This document shows, one piece after another, positions 56,157 to 64,000 of a stretch of 64,000 nt of DNA; the stretch's first letter is position 1, and every line of letters starts with the position of its first letter. The DNA is taken from NCBI GenBank assembly GCA_016841205.1, contig JAENZP010000003.1:186001-250000 (forward strand), given 5' to 3'. The translations under genes were made by a program, and so were the position numbers. Below the pieces are notes generated by a model. It was not told where the DNA came from, made no database searches, and was given only the letters and a program-made list of their open reading frames with translations. Source of the stretch: Desulfoscipio geothermicus (GTDB lineage Bacteria; Bacillota; Desulfotomaculia; Desulfotomaculales; Desulfallaceae).

Positions 56157-58391
56157 TTAGCTTGTTCTATTATTTGATGATCGGCGTTGGCTGCGCTGAG
56201 GGCGCCGGTTATCCCTATTATCCCTTGGCCTTTCTTTGTTTTCCATACCTTCTGGAACCGGTAACAAATCTTTATGGGACAGTTTTAATCTACCTTGATT
56301 GTCGTAACCAATCACTTTAACTTCTAACATTTCCCCTTCGTTGACCACATCTTCCACTTTGTTAACCCGCTCGTGAGCCAACTGAGAAATATGAACCAAA
56401 CCATCTTTACCTGGTAGGCCTAATACTCCGGGAATTATTTCCACAAAACACCCAAAGTCTGTAATTTTAACCACTTTACCGTTATAAATTTGACCGCTTT
56501 CTACATCCTTGGTCAGTTTTTCAACGATGGATAAAGCTTTATAACCTGCCTCAGGATTGACGGCAGCTATAAATACTCGCCCATCATCTTCAATATCAAT
56601 ATCCACGCCGGTCTCTTCAATAATTTTTTTAATGATTTTACCGCCGGGACCAATTACATCCCTGATTTTATCCGGGTCTATGACAGTTTGAATAATCCTA
56701 GGCGCGTAGGGAGATAAGTCAGTTCTAGGTTTATCAATCACTTCGAGCATTTTCCCCAGAATATGCATTCTTCCCTCATTTGCCTGGCTCAGAGCAAGCT
56801 GCAATATTTCCCGATCAATACCGGCTATTTTAATATCCATTTGCAGGGCGGTAACACCCTTAGCAGTGCCGGCTACCTTAAAGTCCATATCTCCCAAATG
56901 ATCCTCAAGGCCCTGAATATCAGTTAACACTGCAAATTCATCGCCTTCTTTAATCAATCCCATCGCCACCCCGGCCACCGGTGCCTTAATTGGTACACCT
57001 GCATCCATTAGCGATAAGCAACTGCCACAAACACTTCCCATTGAAGTAGATCCATTACTTTCCAAAACTTCTGATACAACTCTTATCGTGTAAGGAAACT
57101 TTTCCTCAGACGGAATCATTGGCTCTAGAGCACGCTCAGCCAACGCGCCATGGCCGATTTCCCGCCTGCCCGGCGAGCGCATCGGCTTGGTTTCCCCGGT
57201 ACTGAATGGTGGAAAATTATAATGGTGCATATAGCGTTTTGTTTCTTCAATACCCAGACCGTCAAGTTTTTGTTCTTCTGATATAGCCCCTAAGGTTACA
57301 ATAGAAAGCACCTGGGTCTGCCCCCGGGTAAAAAGACCCGAACCGTGTGTGCGTGGTAAAATACCTACCTCAACGCTAACGGGTCGCACTTCGTTAAGTG
57401 CCCTGCCGTCAACGCGCACCCGGTCAACTAAAATAAAGCGGCGAACTACTTTCTTCTCCACACTTTCGATAATATTAGCAATGGCTTTATCTTGATCGGG
57501 GTACTCTTCCAGCAATTCCGTGGCAAGCTTATCTTTCACCCCATCAAGCAAATCTTCTCTCTCTTTTTTGGATAACTGCTTAACAATACCTTCTTGCACT
57601 GCATTCTTGATATCCTCGGTAACCCTTGACATAATAGCGTTTTCCAACTCTTCTTCAATGAGCGTCAATTCAGGGTTATATTTCTCTTTGGCCAAGCCCA
57701 TGGCCAGCGCCTCGATACGAAAAGATTCGATAAATTCCACAATTTCCTTAACCTTTTCATGCCCGAAAATAATGGCATCCAGCATATCGTTCTCCGGGAC
57801 TTCTTTGGCGCCCGCCTCCACCATCATTACGGCGTCCCTAGTACCGGCAACCACCAAATGCATATCACTTTTTTCCGCATCGGCTATATTGGGGTTAATA
57901 ATGAGTTTATTATCCACCCGGCCCACAATAACACCACCAATGGGCCCATTAAAAGGAATATTTGAAATATGCAGGGCAGCCGAAGCCCCTACCATGGCAG
58001 CCATTTCCGGGGGATCATCCTTGCCTACCGATAAAACCAGAGCAATAACCTGCACATCATTACGCATACCCTTGGGAAACAAAGGACGGATAGGCCGGTC
58101 AATCAACCGCGCCGTTAGAGTGGCCTTTTCACTGGGCCGCCCCTCCCTTTTAATAAAACCACCGGGTATTTTGCCCACTGCATAAAGGCGTTCTTCGTAA
58201 TCACAAGTGAGTGGAAAAAAGTCAATCCCTTCCCTGGCATACAGGGACATAGTGGCATTAACCAGTACCACGGTATCGCCATAACGAACCAGCACGGCAC
58301 CTCCGGCCTGTTTGGCCACCCTGCCTGTTTCTATGGTCATTTGTCTGCCGCCGACTTCAATACTTTTCGATAACATTTTTTGTTGCTGCAT
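56157..58391 (-). CDS. pnp: Polyribonucleotide nucleotidyltransferase (PNPase)
   Basis: About 744 residues from the ATG at 58391. Two RNase PH domains (second with [14 protein letters not shown] and [15 protein letters not shown]), a KH domain ([20 protein letters not shown]), an S1 domain and an Arg/Asn-rich tail ([17 protein letters not shown]). 3'-5' exonuclease of the degradosome. The start is uncertain: an AGGAAGGAGG sits some 40 bases upstream with no start codon at proper spacing, while ATGs at 58445, 58391 and 58376 lack strong sites. The conserved domain begins near SKSIEVGGR. Confidence 0.95.
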   Translation of the reverse strand: MQQQKMLSKSIEVGGRQMTIETGRVAKQAGGAVLVRYGDTVVLVNATMSLYAREGIDFFPLTCDYEERLYAVGKIPGGFIKREGRPSEKATLTARLIDRPIRPLFPKGMRNDVQVIALVLSVGKDDPPEMAAMVGASAALHISNIPFNGPIGGVIVGRVDNKLIINPNIADAEKSDMHLVVAGTRDAVMMVEAGAKEVPENDMLDAIIFGHEKVKEIVEFIESFRIEALAMGLAKEKYNPELTLIEEELENAIMSRVTEDIKNAVQEGIVKQLSKKEREDLLDGVKDKLATELLEEYPDQDKAIANIIESVEKKVVRRFILVDRVRVDGRALNEVRPVSVEVGILPRTHGSGLFTRGQTQVLSIVTLGAISEEQKLDGLGIEETKRYMHHYNFPPFSTGETKPMRSPGRREIGHGALAERALEPMIPSEEKFPYTIRVVSEVLESNGSTSMGSVCGSCLSLMDAGVPIKAPVAGVAMGLIKEGDEFAVLTDIQGLEDHLGDMDFKVAGTAKGVTALQMDIKIAGIDREILQLALSQANEGRMHILGKMLEVIDKPRTDLSPYAPRIIQTVIDPDKIRDVIGPGGKIIKKIIEETGVDIDIEDDGRVFIAAVNPEAGYKALSIVEKLTKDVESGQIYNGKVVKITDFGCFVEIIPGVLGLPGKDGLVHISQLAHERVNKVEDVVNEGEMLEVKVIGYDNQGRLKLSHKDLLPVPEGMENKERPRDNRDNRRPQRSQRRSSNNRTS

Positions 58392-58567
58392 ATCCTGCTT
58401 AAATCCGGCTCTAAAAAAAAGGAACCGGTATACCTCCTTCCTCATCCAGTCAAGTTACTTAGGGCTGGTAGAAATTACTTTAATCATAAAAAAACCTCAT
58501 TCTACATATTTAGTAGTATATCCTGCCTAAAATAAAAAAAATACATGATTTTTTTATTATTTGTATA

Positions 58568-58598
58568 AAATAAAGCGGGTATATATCCCGCTTTATTT
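58568..58598 (-). terminator. Terminator of rpsO, overlapping its stop
   Basis: Perfect 12-bp stem AAATAAAGCGGG (58568-58579 with 58587-58598), 7-nt loop; TTTTATAC on exit. It includes the rpsO stop codon. Confidence 0.8.
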
Positions 58599-58862
58599 GC
58601 GCAATCCCAGTCTTTCAATTAATACACGGTATCGATTAAAATCCCGGCCTTTCAAATAGTTTAACAAAGCCCGGCGCTGGCCAACCATTTTAAGTAGCCC
58701 ACGCCTGGAATGATGGTCTTTTTTATGGATCTTGAGATGCTCTGTCAGGTCGTTGATCCGTCTGGTCAAGATAGCCACCTGTACTTCGGGGGATCCAGTA
58801 TCGTTTTCATGCAACTTAAAACTATCAATAACAGACTGTTTATCCGGCACCGATAATGCCAC
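58593..58862 (-). CDS. rpsO: 30S ribosomal protein S15
   Basis: 89 residues from a GTG at 58862 behind AAGGAGGTG, the normal S15 length (a longer ATG reading at 58901 adds 13 unlike residues). [20 protein letters not shown] and [19 protein letters not shown] are diagnostic. Binds 16S rRNA central domain. Between the DUF4258-like pair and pnp. Confidence 0.97.
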   Translation of the reverse strand: MALSVPDKQSVIDSFKLHENDTGSPEVQVAILTRRINDLTEHLKIHKKDHHSRRGLLKMVGQRRALLNYLKGRDFNRYRVLIERLGLRK

Positions 58863-58957
58863 AGGGTTCACCTCCTTTATATTATAATCGCTGCTAGCCA
58901 AGCTAATCGTCGGAGATAAACGAGTTCCCTAGCTAACAGTTCACATATTTAAAATTA

Positions 58958-59185
58958 TCATTTGCCTATCACAGTAATCACCAACCGCCCGCCGGATATA
59001 TCCTTAGCAACAACATCAAACATACGTCCTGACTTAGCAAAAAATCCTCTAAAGCGGGTAGCTGTAGGTATACGACCAGGTATACCGTTGGTGGCAGCTA
59101 TAATATCAGCGACCGTAATTTTATCCTGACGATAATCACGCAATCGCTTACGCGCATGTTCGGTAATAATCACATTCATTTCCAT
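58958..59185 (-). CDS. Small DUF4258-like protein
   Basis: 75 residues, basic. ITEHARKRLRDYRQDKITVADI followed by a beta-rich half (FRGFFAKSGRMFDVVAKDISGGRLVITVIG) resembles DUF4258/RelE-like toxin folds. It follows the next small gene by six bases. Weak ribosome site, suggesting coupled translation. A toxin-like role is only a guess; it could equally be a housekeeping RNA-binding protein. Confidence 0.55.
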   Translation of the reverse strand: MEMNVIITEHARKRLRDYRQDKITVADIIAATNGIPGRIPTATRFRGFFAKSGRMFDVVAKDISGGRLVITVIGK

Positions 59186-59191
59186 GTTATT

Positions 59192-59416
59192 TTAATTAGC
59201 CCCTGTCTGGCAGGTTAGTTCATCTTCTTCCTGCGCCAAAAATGCATACAAAGCATCCTGAAAGGCGGCTATTTGAGCATCTTCTTCTGTGTCTGCCTGT
59301 AAATATATTTTTTCCAATTCTTTTTTTAAATTCTGAAAGTCCTCGCTCAAACAAATCAGTGCGATATGATTTAACCATTTTTTAATTTCCTCTTCCGGTA
59401 AATCGATCTTGGACAC
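59192..59416 (-). CDS. Small acidic helical protein paired with the DUF4258-like gene
   Basis: 74 residues, acidic and helical (KKWLNHIALICLSEDFQNLKKELEKIY, then EEDAQIAAFQDALYAFLAQEEDE). First gene of a two-gene unit; six bases before the DUF4258-like gene. The GTG start lies directly on GGGGG, so the true start is uncertain. Acidic first gene plus basic second gene is the layout of an antitoxin-toxin pair, but neither family is confirmed. Confidence 0.5.
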   Translation of the reverse strand: MSKIDLPEEEIKKWLNHIALICLSEDFQNLKKELEKIYLQADTEEDAQIAAFQDALYAFLAQEEDELTCQTGAN

Positions 59417-59576
59417 CCCCGTTAATGAAAAGTCTCATTTCTAGAGGGACGTTTACTGATTGGGTAACAAAACCGTTTTTGATTATAAATACATTGTAGC
59501 ATATTCAACCTGACAAGTAAACTTAGTAAGAAATAGCATACCCTGGTGAGCATCAACTTGCAACACCCGGTTACGA

Positions 59577-60515
59577 TTATATAGTATTGGTTAAATCAGT
59601 GCGGGCTTCATATATATCCTTTTGAATCTGTTCAATTAACTCTCCAACCGTGTTAAACTTTTTTTCATTGCGCAGCCGCCTAATAAAATATACCTTAATA
59701 ACCTTTCCGTACAAATCACCACTAAAATCCAGCAAATGCACTTCAATATTTCTAACGAAGGAGTTATTATGAAAAGTAGGCTTAACACCGATATTTGCCA
59801 CCCCTCCCCAGTTATGCCCATCCACATCAACTTTCACTGAGTATACGCCATTGGCGGGCACCAACAAGTTATGGTCGACATCTATATTGGCTGTGGGAAA
59901 ACCTAGAGTATTGCCGCGTCTTTCGCCATAAACCACGGTACCCTCAGTTACAGGGCTGTAGCCAAGATATTTCCTGGCCTCGGATATCTCCCCATCAGCC
60001 AGCAGACTTCTTATCAGTGTACTGCTAACCGGTTGACCTTCAATACTAACCGGCTGTAATACCTCCACATCAAAACCAAGTTTTTCACCGTATTCCTTTA
60101 ATAGTTCCGGGGTACCCTGCCCCTTATATCCAAAAGTATAGTTATAACCAACCAAAACAGCACGCACCGCCAGCTGTTCATGTAAAACCTGCTTTATAAA
60201 ATCCTCAGGACTCAAGCGAGCAAACTCCGGGGAAAAAGGTATCCACAGAAGCACCTCTACTCCTAGCGTGGCAAACATATCCCTTTTCACATCCGGCGGT
60301 AAAATCAATGGAGGGGCACCCTGCGGGTTTAATACTGCTAGGGGATGAGGAACAAATGTAAAGACGGCCGGCGTTCCGCCAACCGCTCGCGCTTTAGCCA
60401 CCAAATCGCCAATCAACCTCTGATGCCCAAAATGTATACCGTCAAAGTTACCAAGCCCGACTATTATGTCTTTAAATTTATCTTTTAACCCTACCCAGTC
60501 TCTATAAATATACAC
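59577..60515 (-). CDS. ribF: Bifunctional riboflavin kinase / FAD synthetase
   Basis: 312 residues. N-terminal FMN adenylyltransferase: GNFDGIHFGHQRLI with the HxGH motif and SSTLIRSLL. C-terminal riboflavin kinase domain: GNTLGFPTANIDV and NIGVKPTF, YGKVIKVYFIRRLR. Converts riboflavin to FMN and FAD. Gene order truB-ribF-rpsO-pnp is standard. GTG start behind GGAGG. Confidence 0.97.
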   Translation of the reverse strand: MYIYRDWVGLKDKFKDIIVGLGNFDGIHFGHQRLIGDLVAKARAVGGTPAVFTFVPHPLAVLNPQGAPPLILPPDVKRDMFATLGVEVLLWIPFSPEFARLSPEDFIKQVLHEQLAVRAVLVGYNYTFGYKGQGTPELLKEYGEKLGFDVEVLQPVSIEGQPVSSTLIRSLLADGEISEARKYLGYSPVTEGTVVYGERRGNTLGFPTANIDVDHNLLVPANGVYSVKVDVDGHNWGGVANIGVKPTFHNNSFVRNIEVHLLDFSGDLYGKVIKVYFIRRLRNEKKFNTVGELIEQIQKDIYEARTDLTNTI

Positions 60516-60541
60516 TGCTGATATAACCTCCAGATTTGTGT

Positions 60542-61456
60542 TTAAACCAGTACTTTAACCGGTTGAAGTATATATCGCCCCAACGTGTTAGGGTCATTTT
60601 TAATAACCGCCAGGGCAATTAATACGCCAGCCCTTTCCAGGCGAACCAACTGTTTGACGGCAAACCGGTCTACCAAATCATGCACAGGCAGCGTAATACT
60701 ATTGCCACAGCTAACTGCTTTTGCTAATGAACCTTCAACTGCCACCTCAGGCAAGTATTCCAGTGCTTTTCCCATTGGCACCAGTAATGTATCCACATCC
60801 CGCCCGTTAAGCTCGATCAACTGCTCAAGGATAACAGCATCCTCCAACGTAAAAACTCCTACCCGGGTGCGTAATAAAAATGACATATAAGCGCCACAAC
60901 CCAGCATTTCCCCTAGGTCATGGCAAATTGTTCGTATATATGTGCCCGCGGAACAATTAATATGCAAAATAGCCTTGGGAAATGCGGAGTCTTTATGAAA
61001 ATCAATCAGCTTAATTTCACTTATGTAAACAGAACGCGGGTCCCTCTCCACATCAATACCAGCCCTGGCCAGCTCATAAAGCTTCTTACCATGATGTTTG
61101 ATGGCCGATGTCATTGGTGGTATTTGCTTAATCCAGCCTGTAAAACTCTTAAGCGTTTGCTCTACATCATTGGCACTAAAACCATGAACGCCATCCGATT
61201 TAATGACGTCACCAAAGGAATCCTGAGTAGAAGTAGATTTACCAAAGGTTACTTCCGCCCGGTAGCATTTACTATCCTTCAAGAACTGAATAATCTTAGT
61301 AGCCTTTCCCAGACAAACGGGCAATACACCTGCAGCCCCTGGATCCAGGGTACCCGTATGCCCAGCTTTTTTTTGACCTGTGACCTTGCGAATAAAGCTT
61401 ACCACATCATGACTGGTCATACCCGGCGGTTTTAGGACATTTAAAATGCCATCCAT
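60542..61456 (-). CDS. truB: tRNA pseudouridine(55) synthase TruB
   Basis: 304 residues from the ATG at 61456, with AAGGA eight bases before. Catalytic Asp in GHTGTLDPGAAGVLPVCLGKATK, plus RAEVTFGKSTSTQDS and AGTYIRTICHDLGEMLG. Makes pseudouridine 55 in the T-loop. Its start overlaps nothing: nrnA ends two bases before, so translation is probably coupled. Confidence 0.97.
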   Translation of the reverse strand: MDGILNVLKPPGMTSHDVVSFIRKVTGQKKAGHTGTLDPGAAGVLPVCLGKATKIIQFLKDSKCYRAEVTFGKSTSTQDSFGDVIKSDGVHGFSANDVEQTLKSFTGWIKQIPPMTSAIKHHGKKLYELARAGIDVERDPRSVYISEIKLIDFHKDSAFPKAILHINCSAGTYIRTICHDLGEMLGCGAYMSFLLRTRVGVFTLEDAVILEQLIELNGRDVDTLLVPMGKALEYLPEVAVEGSLAKAVSCGNSITLPVHDLVDRFAVKQLVRLERAGVLIALAVIKNDPNTLGRYILQPVKVLV

Positions 61457-61457
61457 A

Positions 61458-62447
61458 TTATTCATCCTTTAAGGCAGCCAATGCAGCTTGCAGCAACTGG
61501 TTTTTGATATCCTCCAAATCACCTTTCATCAAACAACCAGCCGCCCTTGGATGCCCGCCCCCTCCATAATGGGCTGCCAGTTTGTTGACATCCAAATAAT
61601 ACTTGGATCTTAAGCTGACCTTATATTGGCCATCCTCCAGTTCGCGGAAAAACAAAGCAAGTTCCACACCTTTAATCATGCGCGGGTAGTCTATCACGCC
61701 GTCCACATGTTCATCAAATGCGTTTAAAATGTGCAGCGTATCCCTTTTTATAAACATCCAGGCCACCCTGCCACAGTCGCTTATATACAGCGTTTGTAAA
61801 ACGGCGCTTAATACTTGCAGGCTAACCAGTGGCTTTTCTTCATATAATAGTTTATTAATCCGTGCCGCAGGAACCCCCCGTTTCATTAAATTAGCTGTTC
61901 TAAGGTGTGTCTCGCTGCTCGTGTTATCATAGCAAAAAGAGCCGGTATCGGTAACAATAGCTACATACAAACAGGTGGCTATATCTTCATCAATAACCAC
62001 CGGTAACAGGGGTAGAAAATCGTAAACAATTTCACCCACAGCCGCATTAGCAGGCAAATTTATATACACATTACCAAAGACAGCAGAGCCGGCATGGTGA
62101 TCTAAAACGACCACCCGGCCCGCCTGGCCGAGCAATTCCTGAAAATGCCCCAACCGGTCGGGCACCGAGCAATCCACGCTAACAAATAAATCAAATCGCC
62201 ATCGTTGATCAAGCTCTACCCGCACTTCACCTGCACTAGGTAAAAAAGCATACAAATCCGGCACCGGGTCGGGACTATAAAATACTACTTTTTTGCCCAT
62301 TTTCCGAAGAGCCAACCCCAGGGCCAGCATAGTCCCTAGACAATCACCGTCGGGCATAACGTGGCCGCAAAGCGCTATCTTTTCCGCTTTATTTAGCTCA
62401 TTAACCATCGCGGAAAAAAGTTGTTGTTTATCTCCTTTATCACACAT
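61458..62447 (-). CDS. nrnA: Bifunctional oligoribonuclease / PAP phosphatase NrnA
   Basis: 329 residues from the ATG at 62447, which overlaps the rbfA stop by 8 bp. DHH/DHHA1 phosphoesterase: [38 protein letters not shown] and [11 protein letters not shown]. Degrades nano-RNAs and dephosphorylates pAp. Order infB-rbfA-nrnA-truB is conserved in Firmicutes. Confidence 0.95.
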   Translation of the reverse strand: MCDKGDKQQLFSAMVNELNKAEKIALCGHVMPDGDCLGTMLALGLALRKMGKKVVFYSPDPVPDLYAFLPSAGEVRVELDQRWRFDLFVSVDCSVPDRLGHFQELLGQAGRVVVLDHHAGSAVFGNVYINLPANAAVGEIVYDFLPLLPVVIDEDIATCLYVAIVTDTGSFCYDNTSSETHLRTANLMKRGVPAARINKLLYEEKPLVSLQVLSAVLQTLYISDCGRVAWMFIKRDTLHILNAFDEHVDGVIDYPRMIKGVELALFFRELEDGQYKVSLRSKYYLDVNKLAAHYGGGGHPRAAGCLMKGDLEDIKNQLLQAALAALKDE

Positions 62448-62787
62448 CTTTGTTATTAACCTCATCCAACAGTTCCATAACCCGAACCCCGTGATCCAAA
62501 GATTCATCAAGATTGAAGGATATCTCAGGAACATGTCTCAACCTGATGCGCCGCCCCAACTCGGTGCGGATAAACCCCTGCGCTTTTTTTAAGGCCAGCA
62601 TGGTGTTTTCCCTCTGCTCATGATTGCCTAAAACACTGACATAGATTTTGGCATATTTCAGATCATTTGATACATCTACCCCGGTTATAGTGGCAAACCC
62701 AACCCGCGGGTCCTTTAATTCATTTAATAACAGGTCGGACATTTCTTTTTTTATAGCTTCGGCCAACCTTTCCGGCCGGTGGGACAT
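62440..62787 (-). CDS. rbfA: Ribosome-binding factor A
   Basis: 115 residues, KH-type fold: [46 protein letters not shown]-like segment and [20 protein letters not shown]. Matures the 30S subunit 5' end of 16S rRNA. AGGGAGGG site before the ATG; 32 bp after infB. Confidence 0.96.
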   Translation of the reverse strand: MSHRPERLAEAIKKEMSDLLLNELKDPRVGFATITGVDVSNDLKYAKIYVSVLGNHEQRENTMLALKKAQGFIRTELGRRIRLRHVPEISFNLDESLDHGVRVMELLDEVNNKDV

Positions 62788-62819
62788 AATAATCCCTCCC
62801 TGCGGTTATAATACAGCAT

Positions 62820-64000
62820 TTACGCCAGTTCCCGTTTAATGGCCTGTATAGTGTACGCCTCTATCTGGTCGCCTTCCCTAATATCATTGAATTTCTCTAC
62901 AGTGATACCGCACTCGTAGCCCTGCATCACTTCCTTAGCGTCATCCTTAAACCTTTTTAGCGAATCCAAATGCCCCTCATGTATTACAATGCCGTCTCTA
63001 ATTACGCGTACGCCGGCATCCCTGGATATTTTACCTTCCGTTATATAACACCCTGCTATTGTGCCCACCTTGGTCACTTTAAATGTCTTACGCACTTCGG
63101 CCCGTCCCAACACCACTTCTTTATACTCGGGCTCTAAAAGACCGCTCATGGCCGCCTTGATATCTTCAATGGCATCGTAAATAATCCTGTATAAACGTAT
63201 ATCTACCTTTTCCGTTTCCACAGCATTACGGGCATTTACGTCGGGCCGCACATTAAATCCGATAACTATAGCATTAGAGGCCGAAGCCAGCATAATATCA
63301 GATTCAGTAATGGCACCAACACCGCCGTGGATAACGTTAACCCTGACCTCATCAGTTCCCATTTGTTCCAGCGCCTGGCGCACGGCTTCCACCGAGCCCT
63401 GCACATCTGCCTTAATAATTATGTTCAGTTCTTTAACCTGACCTTCTTGAATCTGATTAAACAAATCATCCAGCGAAATCTTCGGTGCGGAAAGTTTAAA
63501 CTCTTCCTCCCGTTTTTTAGTAGATCGCTCATCAATGATTTGCTTGCCAAATCTTTCGTCTTCCACTGTATGAAACAATTCCCCGGCCGGTGGCACTCCC
63601 GAAAAGCCAAGTACCTCCACCGGCATGGACGGGCCTGCTTTACTCACCCGCCGCCCGGTATAATCCATCATCGCCCTTACTTTACCATAAGCGACACCAG
63701 CGATAATGAAATCACCTACCCGCAGGGAACCGTTTTGCACCAACACTGTGGCCACCGGCCCCCGGCCCTTGTCAAGTTCAGCCTCAATTACCGTTCCCCG
63801 GGCAGCCCGGTTGGGATTGGCTTTAAATTCACCGATTTCCGCCACCAGTAGGATCATTTCCAAAAGCTCCGGGAGGTTTTGTTTTTCCTTGGCCGAAACT
63901 TCCACAAAAATTGTTTCACCGCCCCATTCTTCCGGTATGAGGTTATACTCCGTCAATTCACGCTTCACTTTTTCAGGGTCAGCACCAGGCTTATCGATTT
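62820..64000 (-). CDS. infB: Translation initiation factor IF-2, C-terminal part (runs off window end)
   Basis: 392 residues plus part of a codon are visible. The frame stays open to the window edge, starting inside the G4 region ([18 protein letters not shown]), then domain II ([19 protein letters not shown]), domain III and the C-terminal fMet-tRNA-binding beta barrel ([26 protein letters not shown]). So the N-terminal and most of the G domain are outside. Delivers initiator tRNA to the ribosome. Confidence 0.97.
   Translation of the reverse strand, partial: IDKPGADPEKVKRELTEYNLIPEEWGGETIFVEVSAKEKQNLPELLEMILLVAEIGEFKANPNRAARGTVIEAELDKGRGPVATVLVQNGSLRVGDFIIAGVAYGKVRAMMDYTGRRVSKAGPSMPVEVLGFSGVPPAGELFHTVEDERFGKQIIDERSTKKREEEFKLSAPKISLDDLFNQIQEGQVKELNIIIKADVQGSVEAVRQALEQMGTDEVRVNVIHGGVGAITESDIMLASASNAIVIGFNVRPDVNARNAVETEKVDIRLYRIIYDAIEDIKAAMSGLLEPEYKEVVLGRAEVRKTFKVTKVGTIAGCYITEGKISRDAGVRVIRDGIVIHEGHLDSLKRFKDDAKEVMQGYECGITVEKFNDIREGDQIEAYTIQAIKRELA

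Noticed and set aside
57520-58185. 221-codon plus-strand ORF opposite pnp
   Set aside because: Shadow of PNPase; composition typical of antisense reading.

Overview
The window reads as part of the chromosome of an anaerobic, endospore-forming Firmicute of the Desulfotomaculum/Pelotomaculum type (Peptococcaceae). This is inferred from three things: spore genes (spoVS, ytrH/ytrI, dipicolinate synthase, ymxH), a beta-oxidation and ETF cluster with a membrane FeS oxidoreductase, and a housekeeping gene order close to the Bacillus subtilis segment that runs from infB to mutS. By eye the G+C is moderate, roughly 40-45%. Nearly everything lies on the minus strand; only 11697-17156 is on the plus strand. 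I saw no tRNA, rRNA, CRISPR array, intact insertion sequence or prophage.

Layout, following the window coordinates. 1-2066: 5' end of mutS, a RicA/YmcA-like gene and miaB. 2163-11193: fatty-acid/butyrate oxidation genes in two minus-strand units. One is bcd, etfB, etfA and an ETF:quinone oxidoreductase-type membrane FeS protein; the other is thiolase, hbd and crt. Together they would oxidise acyl-CoA to acetyl-CoA and pass the electrons of the first step through ETF to the membrane quinone pool. 11697-17156 (plus strand): an orphan minC, then, after two minus-strand genes (NUDIX hydrolase, DUF3786), a four-gene operon. That operon has two HgdB-like iron-sulfur proteins, an HgdC/BadF-type ATP-dependent activase and a small membrane protein. 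No known substrate enzyme lies beside it, and it is the best candidate here for an undescribed system.

17229-28461: a cysteine-desulfurase-like gene, an unrecognised winged-helix-like/coiled-coil protein, guaB, small sporulation genes (ytrH, ytrI), a DapL-like aminotransferase, a PHP phosphoesterase, a dipeptidase, spoVS under a probable sigma-H promoter, and ymdB. 28664-44156: rny, recX-recA-cinA (amidase domain only), a compact FtsH-like protease coupled to a membrane partner, pgsA-rimO, rodZ, ftsK/spoIIIE, uppP, ylzJ-tepA and RNase J.

44402-49997: one operon, dapB-spoVFA-spoVFB-asd-dapG-dapA. It makes dihydrodipicolinate from aspartate and turns it into both diaminopimelate (wall, lysine) and spore dipicolinate. 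50194-64000: an SDH-type Clp-fold protease, ymxH, dut, an M16 peptidase, a D,D-carboxypeptidase, a PdaB-like deacetylase with two oddities, pnp, rpsO, a small two-gene module, ribF, truB, nrnA, rbfA and the 3' part of infB. Transcription units are marked by about twenty well-formed terminator-like hairpins.
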